NCBI GenBank assembly: GCA_963751335.1
Contig: CAVVUB010000008.1
Coordinates: 1,116,001 to 1,180,000, forward strand
Direction of reading: 5' to 3'
Length of the DNA stretch: 64,000 nt
From: Bog-473 sp963751335
GTDB taxonomy: Bacteria > Actinomycetota > Acidimicrobiia > Acidimicrobiales > RAAP-2
The notes beneath the pieces are model-generated. The model made no database searches. It had not been told where the DNA came from and was given only the letters and a program-made list of their open reading frames with translations. The first letter of the stretch is position 1. Each line of letters begins with the position of its first letter. Shown here piece by piece: positions 42,353-50,755 of this stretch. A program made the translations under genes and the position numbers.

Positions 42353-43484
42353 CATCGGTGACCTCTACGAACTGTTGGGCGTCCGCTCCGACGCCTCGGA
42401 CGACGAGATCAAGAAGGCCTATCGGGCCCGGGCCCGCGAGTTGCACCCCGACACCGGGCACGGCAGCCCCGAGGCCGAGGCCCGCTTCAAAGAGGTGACG
42501 GTCGCCTACGAGGTGTTGCGCGACCCCGATCGCCGCGCCCGCTACGACCGCTTCGGGCCCGAGGGCGTGTTCGGCGCGTCCGCCGGCGGCGGTATGGGCG
42601 GCTTCGGCTTCGAGGGCGGCCTGGGCGACATCTTCGAGGCCTTCTTCGGATCCATGGCCGGCGCCGGGTCACGCCGGCGTGGCCCCCAGCAGGGGTCGGA
42701 CGCCGAGGTGCGCCTCGGCCTCCAGTTCGCCGAGGCGGTCTTCGGCTCCCGCAAGGAGATCTCGGTGCGTCTCCCCGTGTCGTGTACCGCATGCGCCGGT
42801 ATGGGCACGGCCCCCGGCACCACCGCCGCCACCTGCGCGGACTGCCAGGGCACCGGCGAGCTGCGCCGGGTGCGCCAGTCGCTGCTGGGCCAGGTCGTGA
42901 CCAGCGTGGCCTGCTCGCGCTGTTCGGGCTCGGGCGAGATGATCCCGCATCCGTGCCAGGCGTGCCGGGGCGAGGGTCGGCGCATCGAGGACACGACGTT
43001 CACGGTCGAGGTGCCGGCCGGCGTGGAGGACGGCTCCACGCTGCGCCTGGCCGAGCGCGGGGCGGCGGGGCAACGGGGCGGCCCGAGCGGCTCACTGTTC
43101 GTCCATCTCGCCGTGACGCCCGACCCCCGTTTCGAGCGGCGGGGCGACGACCTGCACACCATGCTGACCGTGAGCGTGGCCCAGGCTGCGCTGGGCACCG
43201 AGGCGCAGATCCAGTCGCTCGACGCCACCCACGCGTACACCATGGCCCCGGGGACCCAGACCGGCCACGTCGAGCGCATCCGGGGCGCCGGTGTGCCCCA
43301 CCTGCGCGGCCGCGGGCGGGGCGACCTCTTCGTGCATGTCGCGGTGCAAACCCCGACCGGGCTCACTCCCGAACAAGACCAGCTGCTGCGCCAATTCGCG
43401 GCGCTGCGGGGCGAGGACGTCGCGCCCCCCGGCGGCGGGGGCGGCGACGGCGTGTTCTCGCGGCTGCGTTCGGCCTTTGGCTAG
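42339..43484 (+). CDS. dnaJ: Chaperone DnaJ
   Basis: The 381-residue DnaJ has a J domain with HPD at 37-39, a Gly/Phe-rich linker (about 75-105) and four CxxCxGxG zinc motifs (CTACAGMG, CADCQGTG, CSRCSGSG, CQACRGEG at 148-212), followed by the substrate-binding barrels. It stimulates DnaK. Being next to hrcA it is the DnaJ2 type, with a separate dnaK-grpE-dnaJ1 cluster expected elsewhere. A GGAGGAGGA ribosome site lies inside the end of hrcA. Its stop overlaps the start region of rsmE. Confidence 0.96.
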   Translation: MAGADIGDLYELLGVRSDASDDEIKKAYRARARELHPDTGHGSPEAEARFKEVTVAYEVLRDPDRRARYDRFGPEGVFGASAGGGMGGFGFEGGLGDIFEAFFGSMAGAGSRRRGPQQGSDAEVRLGLQFAEAVFGSRKEISVRLPVSCTACAGMGTAPGTTAATCADCQGTGELRRVRQSLLGQVVTSVACSRCSGSGEMIPHPCQACRGEGRRIEDTTFTVEVPAGVEDGSTLRLAERGAAGQRGGPSGSLFVHLAVTPDPRFERRGDDLHTMLTVSVAQAALGTEAQIQSLDATHAYTMAPGTQTGHVERIRGAGVPHLRGRGRGDLFVHVAVQTPTGLTPEQDQLLRQFAALRGEDVAPPGGGGGDGVFSRLRSAFG

Positions 43485-44247
43485 TAGCTCCGGGGAAGCC
43501 GCGGCCATCGCGGCCCGCGCCGCTGCCGTCGCCCAGGTCTTCGTGGAGGACCCCGGCGCACCGAAGCTCGGAGACGAGGACGTGCACCACCTCGCCCGCG
43601 TCCTGCGTCTGCGTCGCGACGAGGAGGTCGTGGTCTCCGACGGTCGGGGCCGTTGGGCCCGTACCGTCTGGCGGGGTGACGGCGTCGAGCTGCTCTCGGG
43701 CGCCGCCGGGGTCGGGGGTGACGGGACGGTGCAGGTGGAGGCGCCGGCCGAGCCGGCGCTGACCGTGGTCTTCGCCCCGACCAAGGGCGAGCGTCCCGAG
43801 TGGGTGGTCCAGAAGCTGACCGAGCTCGGGATCGACCGCATCGTGCCGTTGCGCAGCGAACGCAGCGTGGTGCGCTGGACCGGACAGCGGGGTCAGGCCA
43901 CCGTCGAGCGCCTGCGCCGGGTCGCCCGGGAGGCGGCGGCCCAGTGCCGGCGCGTCTGGCTGCCCGAGGTGGCCGACACCATCGGTTTCAAGGAGCTGGG
44001 TGCGCTCGGGACTCCGGGCGAGGTGGCACTGGCCCAACTGAGCGGGGACCGGCCCACCCTGGCCCAACGGGTGGTCGCGGTCGGCCCCGAGGGTGGGTGG
44101 AGCAGCGACGAGCTGGGCTCGGGCCTGTCCACGGTGGGATTCGGGCTGAGTGTACTGCGGGCCGAGACCGCCGCCGTGACCGCGGGGGCGCTCATGGCCT
44201 CGCTACGGACGGGTACCGTGGCGCCAGTGGGAGGAACGCCTCAATGA
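43477..44247 (+). CDS. rsmE: 16S rRNA (uracil1498-N3)-methyltransferase
   Basis: The protein (about 256 aa) has the RsmE layout: an N-terminal PUA-like domain with HHLARVLRLRRDEEVVVSDGRG and a C-terminal SPOUT knot with VVFAPTKGERPEWVVQKLTELG, RSERSVVRW, VAVGPEGGWSSDE and LSVLRAETAAV. It methylates U1498 of 16S rRNA using S-adenosylmethionine. The start is uncertain: I use TTG 43477, overlapping the dnaJ stop by eight bases; no clear ribosome site or ATG lies nearby. Confidence 0.9.
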   Translation: MASSSGEAAAIAARAAAVAQVFVEDPGAPKLGDEDVHHLARVLRLRRDEEVVVSDGRGRWARTVWRGDGVELLSGAAGVGGDGTVQVEAPAEPALTVVFAPTKGERPEWVVQKLTELGIDRIVPLRSERSVVRWTGQRGQATVERLRRVAREAAAQCRRVWLPEVADTIGFKELGALGTPGEVALAQLSGDRPTLAQRVVAVGPEGGWSSDELGSGLSTVGFGLSVLRAETAAVTAGALMASLRTGTVAPVGGTPQ

Positions 44248-44266
44248 GCCGAGGGCGGGTTGGCGC

Positions 44267-44623
44267 GTGAGCGACGCCGACTGCATCTTCTGCAAAATCG
44301 TCGCCGGCGAGCTGTCGTCGGACATCGTCCACGAGACCGACGGCACCATCGCCTTCAAGGACATCAGCCCGGCGGCCGAGCTGCACGTGCTGGTGGTGCC
44401 GCGCCGCCACGTCACCGACGCCTCGGTCGTCGCGCCCGACGACGGGCCGCTGCTGGCCGAGATGCTGATGGCGGCCCGGGCCGTCGCCGACCAGGCCGGC
44501 CTCGCCACGCCCGAGCGCGGTTACCGGCTCGTCTTCAACATCGGGCCCGACGCCATGAACTCGGTGCCGCACCTCCACCTGCACGTGCTGGGCGGGAACC
44601 TGTCGGGCCACTTGGCCGGGTAG
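44267..44623 (+). CDS. HIT-family nucleotide-binding protein
   Basis: The 118-residue protein is an HIT (Hint-like) hydrolase: CIFCKIVAGE at the start and the histidine triad PHLHLHVLGG at 101-110, with H102, H104 and H106 around the phosphate. It cleaves AMP from adenylated lysine or nucleotide phosphoramidates. The start is GTG 44267. It lies between rsmE and phoH, a common actinobacterial order. The C-terminal end is short and normal. Confidence 0.93.
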   Translation: MSDADCIFCKIVAGELSSDIVHETDGTIAFKDISPAAELHVLVVPRRHVTDASVVAPDDGPLLAEMLMAARAVADQAGLATPERGYRLVFNIGPDAMNSVPHLHLHVLGGNLSGHLAG

Positions 44624-44633
44624 TGAAGGAACG

Positions 44634-45620
44634 ATGACCACGAGCGAAGGCAACACGACCACGACCGTGCAGGCCCAGTGCTACGTGCCGGGCAACCACC
44701 TGATGGCCGGACTCCTGGGCACCCGCGACGAGCACCTGCGTCAGATCGAACGCGCCTTCCCCGACGAGCAGATCGTGGTGCAGGGCAACCGCATCTCGGT
44801 CGAGGGGCCGGCGGCCGAGCTCGTGGTCCAGCTCTTCGAGGAGCTGATCCTCCTGGTGCAGGCGGGCAAGGACCTCGACTCCTCGACCATGGCCCGCACC
44901 ATCGACATGGTGCGTGAGGACATCCGGCCGAGTGAGGTGCTGCGCTCCGAGGTGGTCCGGGCGGCCGGCGGCAAGACGGTGCGCCCCAACACGGCGGGGC
45001 AGAAGCGCTACGTCGACGCCATCGCCCAGAACATCGTCACGTTCGGGATCGGACCGGCCGGGACCGGCAAGTCGTACCTCGCGGTGGCCCAGGCCGTGCA
45101 CGCGCTGCAGTCGCGCCAAGTGTCCCGGATCATCCTGACCCGACCGGCCGTCGAAGCGGGGGAGCGGCTCGGCTTCCTGCCCGGCGACCTGATGGCCAAG
45201 GTCGACCCCTACCTGCGCCCGCTCTACGACGCGCTGTACGACCTGCTCGAGCCCGAAGGCGCGCAGCGCATGCTGGACCGGGGGACGATCGAGGTGGCGC
45301 CACTCGCCTTCATGCGCGGCCGCACCCTCAACAGCTCCTTCATCATCCTCGACGAGGCGCAGAACACGACGCCCGAACAGATGAAGATGTTCCTCACCCG
45401 AATCGGCTTCGGCTCCAAGTGCGTGGTGACCGGTGACGTGACGCAGATCGACGTGCCGGGCGGCCGCTCCGGACTGATCGGACTCGAGCCGGTCCTGGGC
45501 GGAATCGACGACATGGCCTTCGTGCACCTGACCCGCCGGGACGTTGTCCGTCACAAAATCGTGGCCGACATCGTCGACGCCTACGAGGTGGCAGAAGGGC
45601 GGGCGGGTCTGCCCCAGTGA
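44634..45620 (+). CDS. phoH: PhoH-like ATPase
   Basis: The 328-residue protein has a PhoH-type P-loop ATPase domain: GPAGTGKS at 140-147, TRPAVEAGERLGFLPGD and the Walker B SSFIILDEAQNTTPEQMKMF (about 229-248). The N-terminal part contains a KH-like segment (QIVVQGNRISVEGPA). PhoH proteins are linked to RNA metabolism, and the gene sits directly before ybeY. Its stop overlaps the GTG start of ybeY (GTGA), so translation is coupled. Confidence 0.94.
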   Translation: MTTSEGNTTTTVQAQCYVPGNHLMAGLLGTRDEHLRQIERAFPDEQIVVQGNRISVEGPAAELVVQLFEELILLVQAGKDLDSSTMARTIDMVREDIRPSEVLRSEVVRAAGGKTVRPNTAGQKRYVDAIAQNIVTFGIGPAGTGKSYLAVAQAVHALQSRQVSRIILTRPAVEAGERLGFLPGDLMAKVDPYLRPLYDALYDLLEPEGAQRMLDRGTIEVAPLAFMRGRTLNSSFIILDEAQNTTPEQMKMFLTRIGFGSKCVVTGDVTQIDVPGGRSGLIGLEPVLGGIDDMAFVHLTRRDVVRHKIVADIVDAYEVAEGRAGLPQ

Positions 45621-46126
45621 CCATCGACGTGTTCGCCGCCGACGAGCAGCAGGCGCACCCGATCGAGGTGGCGCGCTGGGCCGAGCTGGCCCGCCGAGTG
45701 ATCACGGCCCGCGGGGTGAAGGGCGAGACCGAGGTCTCACTCCTCTTCGTCGACGAGGACGCCATCGCCCACCTCAACGAGCAGTTCCTGGGCAAGAAGG
45801 GCCCGACCGACGTGCTGTCGTTCCCCATCGAGGACGAGCCGGGTCCGACCGGGCGCTCGCCCGACTTCGGCGGCACCGGTCCGGGCACCATGGCCGAGCA
45901 GGGCATCCTCACGCTGCTCGGTGACGTCGTCATCTGCCCCTCGGTGGCCGCCGTCAACGCGACGGAACACGAGGTGACCTTCGAGGACGAGGTGGCCCTG
46001 CTGGTGGTGCACGGGCTGCTCCATCTGCTCGGCATGGACCATGAGAAGGACGCGGAGGCCGAGCGCATGGAAGCAGTGGAGCAGCAGCTGCTCGACCGTT
46101 TCTACCGGGTGGGCAAACGAGCGTGA
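45617..46126 (+). CDS. ybeY: Endoribonuclease YbeY
   Basis: The 169-residue zinc RNase carries the signature HGLLHLLGMDH at 132-142 (H132, H136, H142), which binds the metal, and the upstream LSFP segment after GPTDV. It acts in 16S rRNA 3'-end maturation and ribosome quality control. It overlaps phoH at the start and the CNNM-like gene at the end (both GTGA), making a tightly coupled set. Confidence 0.95.
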   Translation: MTIDVFAADEQQAHPIEVARWAELARRVITARGVKGETEVSLLFVDEDAIAHLNEQFLGKKGPTDVLSFPIEDEPGPTGRSPDFGGTGPGTMAEQGILTLLGDVVICPSVAAVNATEHEVTFEDEVALLVVHGLLHLLGMDHEKDAEAERMEAVEQQLLDRFYRVGKRA

Positions 46127-47503
46127 TCGCGGCGGCTGTCCCCTCCCTCTTGGCTGCCGAAGGCTTCCAGGCCGAGGACGCCGTCCTCATCGTCATCATC
46201 GCCGTGCTCCTGGGCGCCTCGGGTGTCCTCGCCATGGCCGAGACGAGCCTGGTGCGCACGAGCAAGATCAAAGCCAAGTCCTTGGTCGACGACAAGCGGC
46301 ACGGGGCGCGCACGCTGGCCAAGCTGGTCGAAAACCCGTCCAACTTCCTCAATCCGATCCTGTTGCTGGTGCTGGTCTGCCAGTTGGTCTCGGCCACCCT
46401 GGTCGGCATCGTGACCGAGCATCTCTTCGGACCCTGGGGCGTCGTCCTCGGAATCGTCTTCGAAGTCGTGGTGATCTTCGTCTTCTTCGAGGCGGTGCCG
46501 AAGAACTGGGCCGTCATGAATCCCGACCGCGCCGCCCTGCTCGAGCGCGCCCTTGGTGAGCGCGGTGATCCGCTTCCCTCCCGTCAAGTGGCTGTCGCGG
46601 CTGCTCAACGGGCTGGCCAACCGCATCATCGGCGCGGGGGACGAGGGGAGCCAGGAGCTGACGCATTCCTACATCACCGACTCCGAGCTCAAGGCCATGG
46701 CGGACGTGGCTCACGAGGAGAACGTGATCGAGAAGGACGAGCGGACCTTCATCCACTCCATCATCGACTTCGGCGACACGGTGACCCGCGAGGTGATGAC
46801 CCCGAGACCTGACATGGTGACGGTGGAGTCCGGCGCCACCGTGCACGACGCACTGGAGGCCGCACTGGCGGCCGGCTACAGCCGCATCCCCGTGGAGGGC
46901 GAGGGCATCGACGACATCGTCGGTATCGCCTACGCCAAGGACCTGGTGCGAGCCGAACGGGTGGGCAAGGCGGCCCAGGCCGTGCGCGACTCCACCCGGC
47001 CGGCCAAGTTCATCCCCGAGTCCAAGGACGTCTCGGATCTTTTGCGCGAAATGCAGGAGGAGAAGTTCCACATGGCCGTCGTGGTGGACGAGTACGGCGG
47101 GACGGCCGGGCTGGTCACGCTCGAGGACCTGCTCGAGGAGTTGGTGGGAGACATCGTCGACGAGTTCGACATGGAGCGCCCCAACGTCGAGCGCCTCTTC
47201 GACGGCTCGGTGCTGGTCAGCGCGCTCTACTCCATGGACGATGCCGACGAGTTGCTCGGGGCCGATCTGCCCCACGGGACGTGGGACACGGTCGGCGGCC
47301 TGATGCTCGACTTGATCGGACGGGTACCCGACCCGGGCGACTCGGTGGAGGTGGACGGCTTCCGCCTCACCGCGGTGGACGTGCGGGGCCGGCGCATCGA
47401 GCGGGTGCGCATCGAGCCGACGGCCGAACGCGCCAAGGCCACCGGCAACGGGAACGGGGAGGGCGGCGAGCGGGAGAACGGCGCCGCCGCCAACGGGAAC
47501 TGA
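46123..47503 (+). CDS. CNNM/CBS-domain membrane protein (CorC/HlyC-like), frameshifted
   Basis: The first part encodes a CNNM membrane domain with helices about 15-38, 82-105 and 108-128, including AMAETSLVR and FFEAVPKNWAV. At about 46543 the frame breaks; one extra base shifts it, and the family sequence continues in the next frame as APLVSAVIRFPPVKWLS, through the CBS pair (REVMTPRPDMVTV, DEYGGTAGLVTLEDLLEELVGD) and the CorC transporter-associated domain (DELLGADLP... GDSVEVDGFRL) to the stop at 47503. Without the repair it would read as two overlapping frames (46123-46812 and 46553-47503). Likely a Mg/Co-linked ion transporter or sensor. Confidence 0.82.
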
Positions 47504-47516
47504 CGGCGGTCCGACG

Positions 47517-48443
47517 ATGCGCTCGGGTTTCGTGGCCGTGGTGGGGCGGCCCAACGTCGGCAAGTCGACGCTGGTCAACCAGATGGTCGGCACCAAGGTG
47601 GCCATCACGTCGTCGCGGCCCAACACGACGCGGCATCGCATCCTCGGGGTCCTGCACGATCCCGAGGCGGACGCCCAGGTCGTCTTCGTCGACACGCCCG
47701 GCATCCACAAGCCGAAGACCACGCTGGGCACACGGCTGAACGAGACGGCGACCAGCGCGCTGACCGAGGTGGACGTGATCATGCCGGTGGTGGACGCCAC
47801 CGCGGCCATCGGACCCGGAGACCGCACGGTGCTCGAGCGGGCCGTGCGCGAAATCCAGCGGGCAACCAGCGCAGCGGACCGGGACGATGACGACGAGGCG
47901 CCGGCGCCGCCCAGCCTGGTGGTCGTGGTCAACAAGCTCGACCGGGCCAAGGGCGACCAGATCATGGAGCGCCTGGTCCAGGTCAAGGACGCGGTGGACA
48001 CGCTGGGCGAGGTGGCCGAGGTCGAATACTTCCCCGTCTCGGCCCGCACGGGCCTGGGCGTGGAGGCGCTGGTGGCCCACCTGGTGAGTCGGCTCGTCGA
48101 GGGCCCACCGTTCTTCCCCGACGACGTGGTGACGGACACGCCCGAGGCGCTGTGGGTGGCCGAGCTGGTGCGCGAGCAGCTCCTGGCGAAGACGCGCGAC
48201 GAGCTACCCCACGCCATCACCTGCCGGGTCACCGAATGGGAGTGGCCCCACATCCGCGTCGAGATCATCGTCGAGCGCGACTCCCAGAAGGCCATCGTGA
48301 TCGGTAAGGGCGGCGAGGTGCTCAAGGCGGTCGGCATCGCGGCCCGCGAGGCGCTGCCCGAGGGGGCCTACCTCGATCTTCATGTGAAGGTGGAGCGACG
48401 CTGGCAGAACCGGGCCGAAATGCTCGATCGCCTCGGCTACTAG
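47517..48443 (+). CDS. era: GTPase Era
   Basis: The 308-residue protein has the Era G-domain: VGRPNVGKST (9-18), TTRHRILG (switch I), DTPGIHKPKT and NKLDRAKGDQ, then a C-terminal KH domain with VIGKGGEVLKAVGIAAREAL, which binds the 3' end of 16S rRNA. A short charged loop (DRDDDDEAPAPPS, about 120-133) is inserted before the NKLD motif. Era assists small-subunit maturation. It starts 13 bases after the CNNM-like gene and ends the core operon. Confidence 0.96.
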   Translation: MRSGFVAVVGRPNVGKSTLVNQMVGTKVAITSSRPNTTRHRILGVLHDPEADAQVVFVDTPGIHKPKTTLGTRLNETATSALTEVDVIMPVVDATAAIGPGDRTVLERAVREIQRATSAADRDDDDEAPAPPSLVVVVNKLDRAKGDQIMERLVQVKDAVDTLGEVAEVEYFPVSARTGLGVEALVAHLVSRLVEGPPFFPDDVVTDTPEALWVAELVREQLLAKTRDELPHAITCRVTEWEWPHIRVEIIVERDSQKAIVIGKGGEVLKAVGIAAREALPEGAYLDLHVKVERRWQNRAEMLDRLGY

Positions 48444-48539
48444 AGGTCCCTCTGCCTCACAAATATACAATTCACCATCAGGTCAGGACGTTTCACGTCC
48501 AACTGGCCGTGGAACGTCTGACCGAGGGAAGGTAATGCA

Positions 48540-49670
48540 ATGACCGGCTCACAATCGAAGTACAAGCTGATTTCCGCCGACGGCCACCTCAATGAGCCGC
48601 GGGACGTGTGGACCTCCCGGGTGGCCAAGAAGGATCGGGACCGGGTGCCCCGGGTGGACCGACTGGCCGAGGGCGACGGGTGGGTGTTCCCCGGCTACGA
48701 CACCACGCTCCCTTTCAGCTGGGGTGCGACGGCAGGGCGCAAGCCCGAGGACTTGGGCCAGTGGTGTCGCTACGAGGACATCAATCCGGGCAGCTTCGAC
48801 CCGGTGGCCCGGGTCAAGGAGATGCAGCAGGACGGGGTCGACGCCGAGTTGATCTTCGGGTCCAACAACCCGCGCACCTTCGTGGCCGGCCACGAGGATG
48901 CCGACCTGCACCACGAGATGATCCGGGCCTACAACGACTTCATGTCCGAGTTCTGCGCCACGGCCCCCGATCGACTGGGCGGTACGGCGCTCCTGCCCAA
49001 CCGTGGCGTCGAAGGCTGCCTCAAGGAGATCGAGCGTCTCGCGGCCATGCCCGGATTCGTGGCCTTCCTGATGCAGCGCTACCCCAGCGGCGAGCCGTCC
49101 ATCGTGCCGGAGGACGACGCAGTGTGGGAAGCGATCGAGGCATCGGGTATGCCGCTGACCATTCATGTCGGCCTGGTCCAGGGCAGGATGGGCCAGCGCA
49201 CCGTGGCCACCAACCTCCCGGGCACCGGGCACTTCTACGACGCACCGAAGCGGATGCTCGAGTTCATCTTCTCGGGCGTGCTCGACCGCTTCCCGAAGCT
49301 CCGCGTCCCCTTCATCGAGGTCGACTGCGGCTGGATCCCCTACTTCGAGAGTCAGTGCGACGACAACTTCTTGCGCCACCGCCGGGCCTCGTTGCGCGAC
49401 TCGAAGCTGACCCGCTTGCCCAGCGAGTACATGCAGGAGTTCTTCCCGGCCTCCTTCATCACCGATCCCTTCGCCGTGGACAACCGGGCCCGCATCGGAG
49501 TTGAGCGGATGCTCTGGTCGAGTGACTACCCCCACATCACGACGGACTGGCCGCTGTCCTGGAAGACGATCAACGCCACCTTCACCGACGTCCCCCCCGA
49601 CGAGAAGCACGCCATTTTGTGCGGGAACTCCCTGCGGCTCTTCAAGTTCGACCGTATCGGGAGCGCCTGA
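48540..49670 (+). CDS. Amidohydrolase-2 family protein (paralogue A)
   Basis: The 376-residue protein is a metal-dependent TIM barrel of the amidohydrolase_2 family (ACMS decarboxylase-like). Metal-ligand signatures are SADGHLNEP at the start, TIHVGLV (about 205-211) and SSDYPHITTDWP near residue 325. Members decarboxylate or hydrolyse aromatic or lactone substrates. A paralogue with the same length and motifs is at 53664. An AAGGT ribosome site precedes the ATG. It is followed by the DHDPS-fold gene on the same strand, so the two are likely cotranscribed. Substrate unknown. Confidence 0.85.
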   Translation: MTGSQSKYKLISADGHLNEPRDVWTSRVAKKDRDRVPRVDRLAEGDGWVFPGYDTTLPFSWGATAGRKPEDLGQWCRYEDINPGSFDPVARVKEMQQDGVDAELIFGSNNPRTFVAGHEDADLHHEMIRAYNDFMSEFCATAPDRLGGTALLPNRGVEGCLKEIERLAAMPGFVAFLMQRYPSGEPSIVPEDDAVWEAIEASGMPLTIHVGLVQGRMGQRTVATNLPGTGHFYDAPKRMLEFIFSGVLDRFPKLRVPFIEVDCGWIPYFESQCDDNFLRHRRASLRDSKLTRLPSEYMQEFFPASFITDPFAVDNRARIGVERMLWSSDYPHITTDWPLSWKTINATFTDVPPDEKHAILCGNSLRLFKFDRIGSA

Positions 49671-49688
49671 CCCTTGCCGCCCGGACGG

Positions 49689-50612
49689 ATGGGTGCGGTC
49701 GACCCGGCCCGGGCCAGCACCTTTGTCATCAGCATCACGCCGTTCACCGAGGACGGCGCCCTGGACGTGCCGGCCCTGCGAGGTCACCTGCGCCGCATGG
49801 CCGCGGCGGGCATCGGCGTCTACCTCGGTGGCGGCGGCAGCGGGGAGGGCTATGTCCTCAGCGCAGGTGAGACACGCAACGTGCTCGAAATCGGGGTGGA
49901 AGAGCTCAAGGGCAAGGTACCGGTCCGGGCCATGGGGGTCGAGCCCCGCACCTCGAGAGACATGATCGACTACTTCGACCTGGTCAGCGGCCTCGGCGTC
50001 GACGCAGCACAGATCTACTCGCTCGACCAGGGTCACGGCCACCGGCCCACTCAGAACGAGATCTACCGCTACTTCGACGATGTCCTGCGGGCGACCAGTT
50101 TCCCGGCCGTACTGTCCACCCATCAGTCGGTGGGCTACGTGGTCCCCGTCCCCATGCTGGTCGAGTTCGCCGATCGCTTCGATCATCTGATCGGCATCAA
50201 CGTCAGCCACCAGGATCTGGGCTACTTGACCGCCGTCGTCGATGCGTTGGGCGACCGGCTCGAGATCCACACCGGCGGTCCTCAACTGGCCCTGACGGCG
50301 CTCGCCCTGGGGGCGAGCGGCTACCTCAGCTCCGAAGCCAATCTGGCCCCCACCCTGTGCGTCGAGGTGATCACGGCCTACCAGGACAACGACGCCCGGC
50401 TCCTCGGCGACCGCTTCGGCGCGCTGCTGCGCCTGTCGCGTGCGTTCTACGGCGCCGGCGGCATCCGGGCCACCAAGGCCGCCCTCAACGCGTTGGGGCT
50501 CCCGGGTGGATTCCCCCGGCTGCCCCAGCTGCCGGTGTCCGACGCCGTGGTGCCGGGGCTGCTCGAGGTGATCGATCAACTGGGCATCGGGACCATCGAA
50601 GGCTGGACGTAG
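49689..50612 (+). CDS. Dihydrodipicolinate-synthase-fold protein lacking catalytic Lys
   Basis: The protein (about 307 aa) has the DHDPS/NAL TIM-barrel layout, starting with STFVISITPFTEDGALDVPAL. The expected GTTGES is GGGSGEG, the strand with the conserved Tyr reads LSTHQSVGY (no Tyr at that place), and the Schiff-base strand usually IGIK reads LIGINVSHQ, so both catalytic Tyr and Lys are absent. It probably uses another mechanism or is a binding or regulatory relative. I use ATG 49689; TTG 49674 is an alternative. It follows the amidohydrolase by 18 bases and likely works with it. Confidence 0.75.
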   Translation: MGAVDPARASTFVISITPFTEDGALDVPALRGHLRRMAAAGIGVYLGGGGSGEGYVLSAGETRNVLEIGVEELKGKVPVRAMGVEPRTSRDMIDYFDLVSGLGVDAAQIYSLDQGHGHRPTQNEIYRYFDDVLRATSFPAVLSTHQSVGYVVPVPMLVEFADRFDHLIGINVSHQDLGYLTAVVDALGDRLEIHTGGPQLALTALALGASGYLSSEANLAPTLCVEVITAYQDNDARLLGDRFGALLRLSRAFYGAGGIRATKAALNALGLPGGFPRLPQLPVSDAVVPGLLEVIDQLGIGTIEGWT

Positions 50613-50690
50613 GTCTTCGTGGTGGTCGAAACTCGGGCCGGCGACGTGGTCCAAGGAGACAAGCGCGTGGACACGCTCGAGTCGACCACG

Positions 50691-50708
50691 TGGCGGGTCA
50701 CCCCGCCA
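50691..50708. terminator. Small hairpin between convergent genes
   Basis: A 7-base-pair stem (TGGCGGG and CCCGCCA) around TCAC lies about 80 bases after the stop of the DHDPS-like gene and 48 bases from the stop of the convergent secreted-protein gene. It is weak and without a T tract, but the position fits a bidirectional terminator. Confidence 0.35.
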
Positions 50709-50755
50709 TGATCCAACCGAGACGACGCCTTGGTCCGCTTCTGCGGTGGTCCCGG

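Noticed and set aside
39044..42355. An 1103-codon minus-strand frame across lepA and hrcA
   Set aside because: It is the antisense shadow of high-GC genes; the plus-strand LepA and HrcA motifs are unambiguous.
48549..50654. A 701-codon minus-strand frame opposite the amidohydrolase and DHDPS-like genes
   Set aside because: Its Gly/Asp/His-rich composition is typical of antisense shadow, and the plus-strand genes have clear family motifs.
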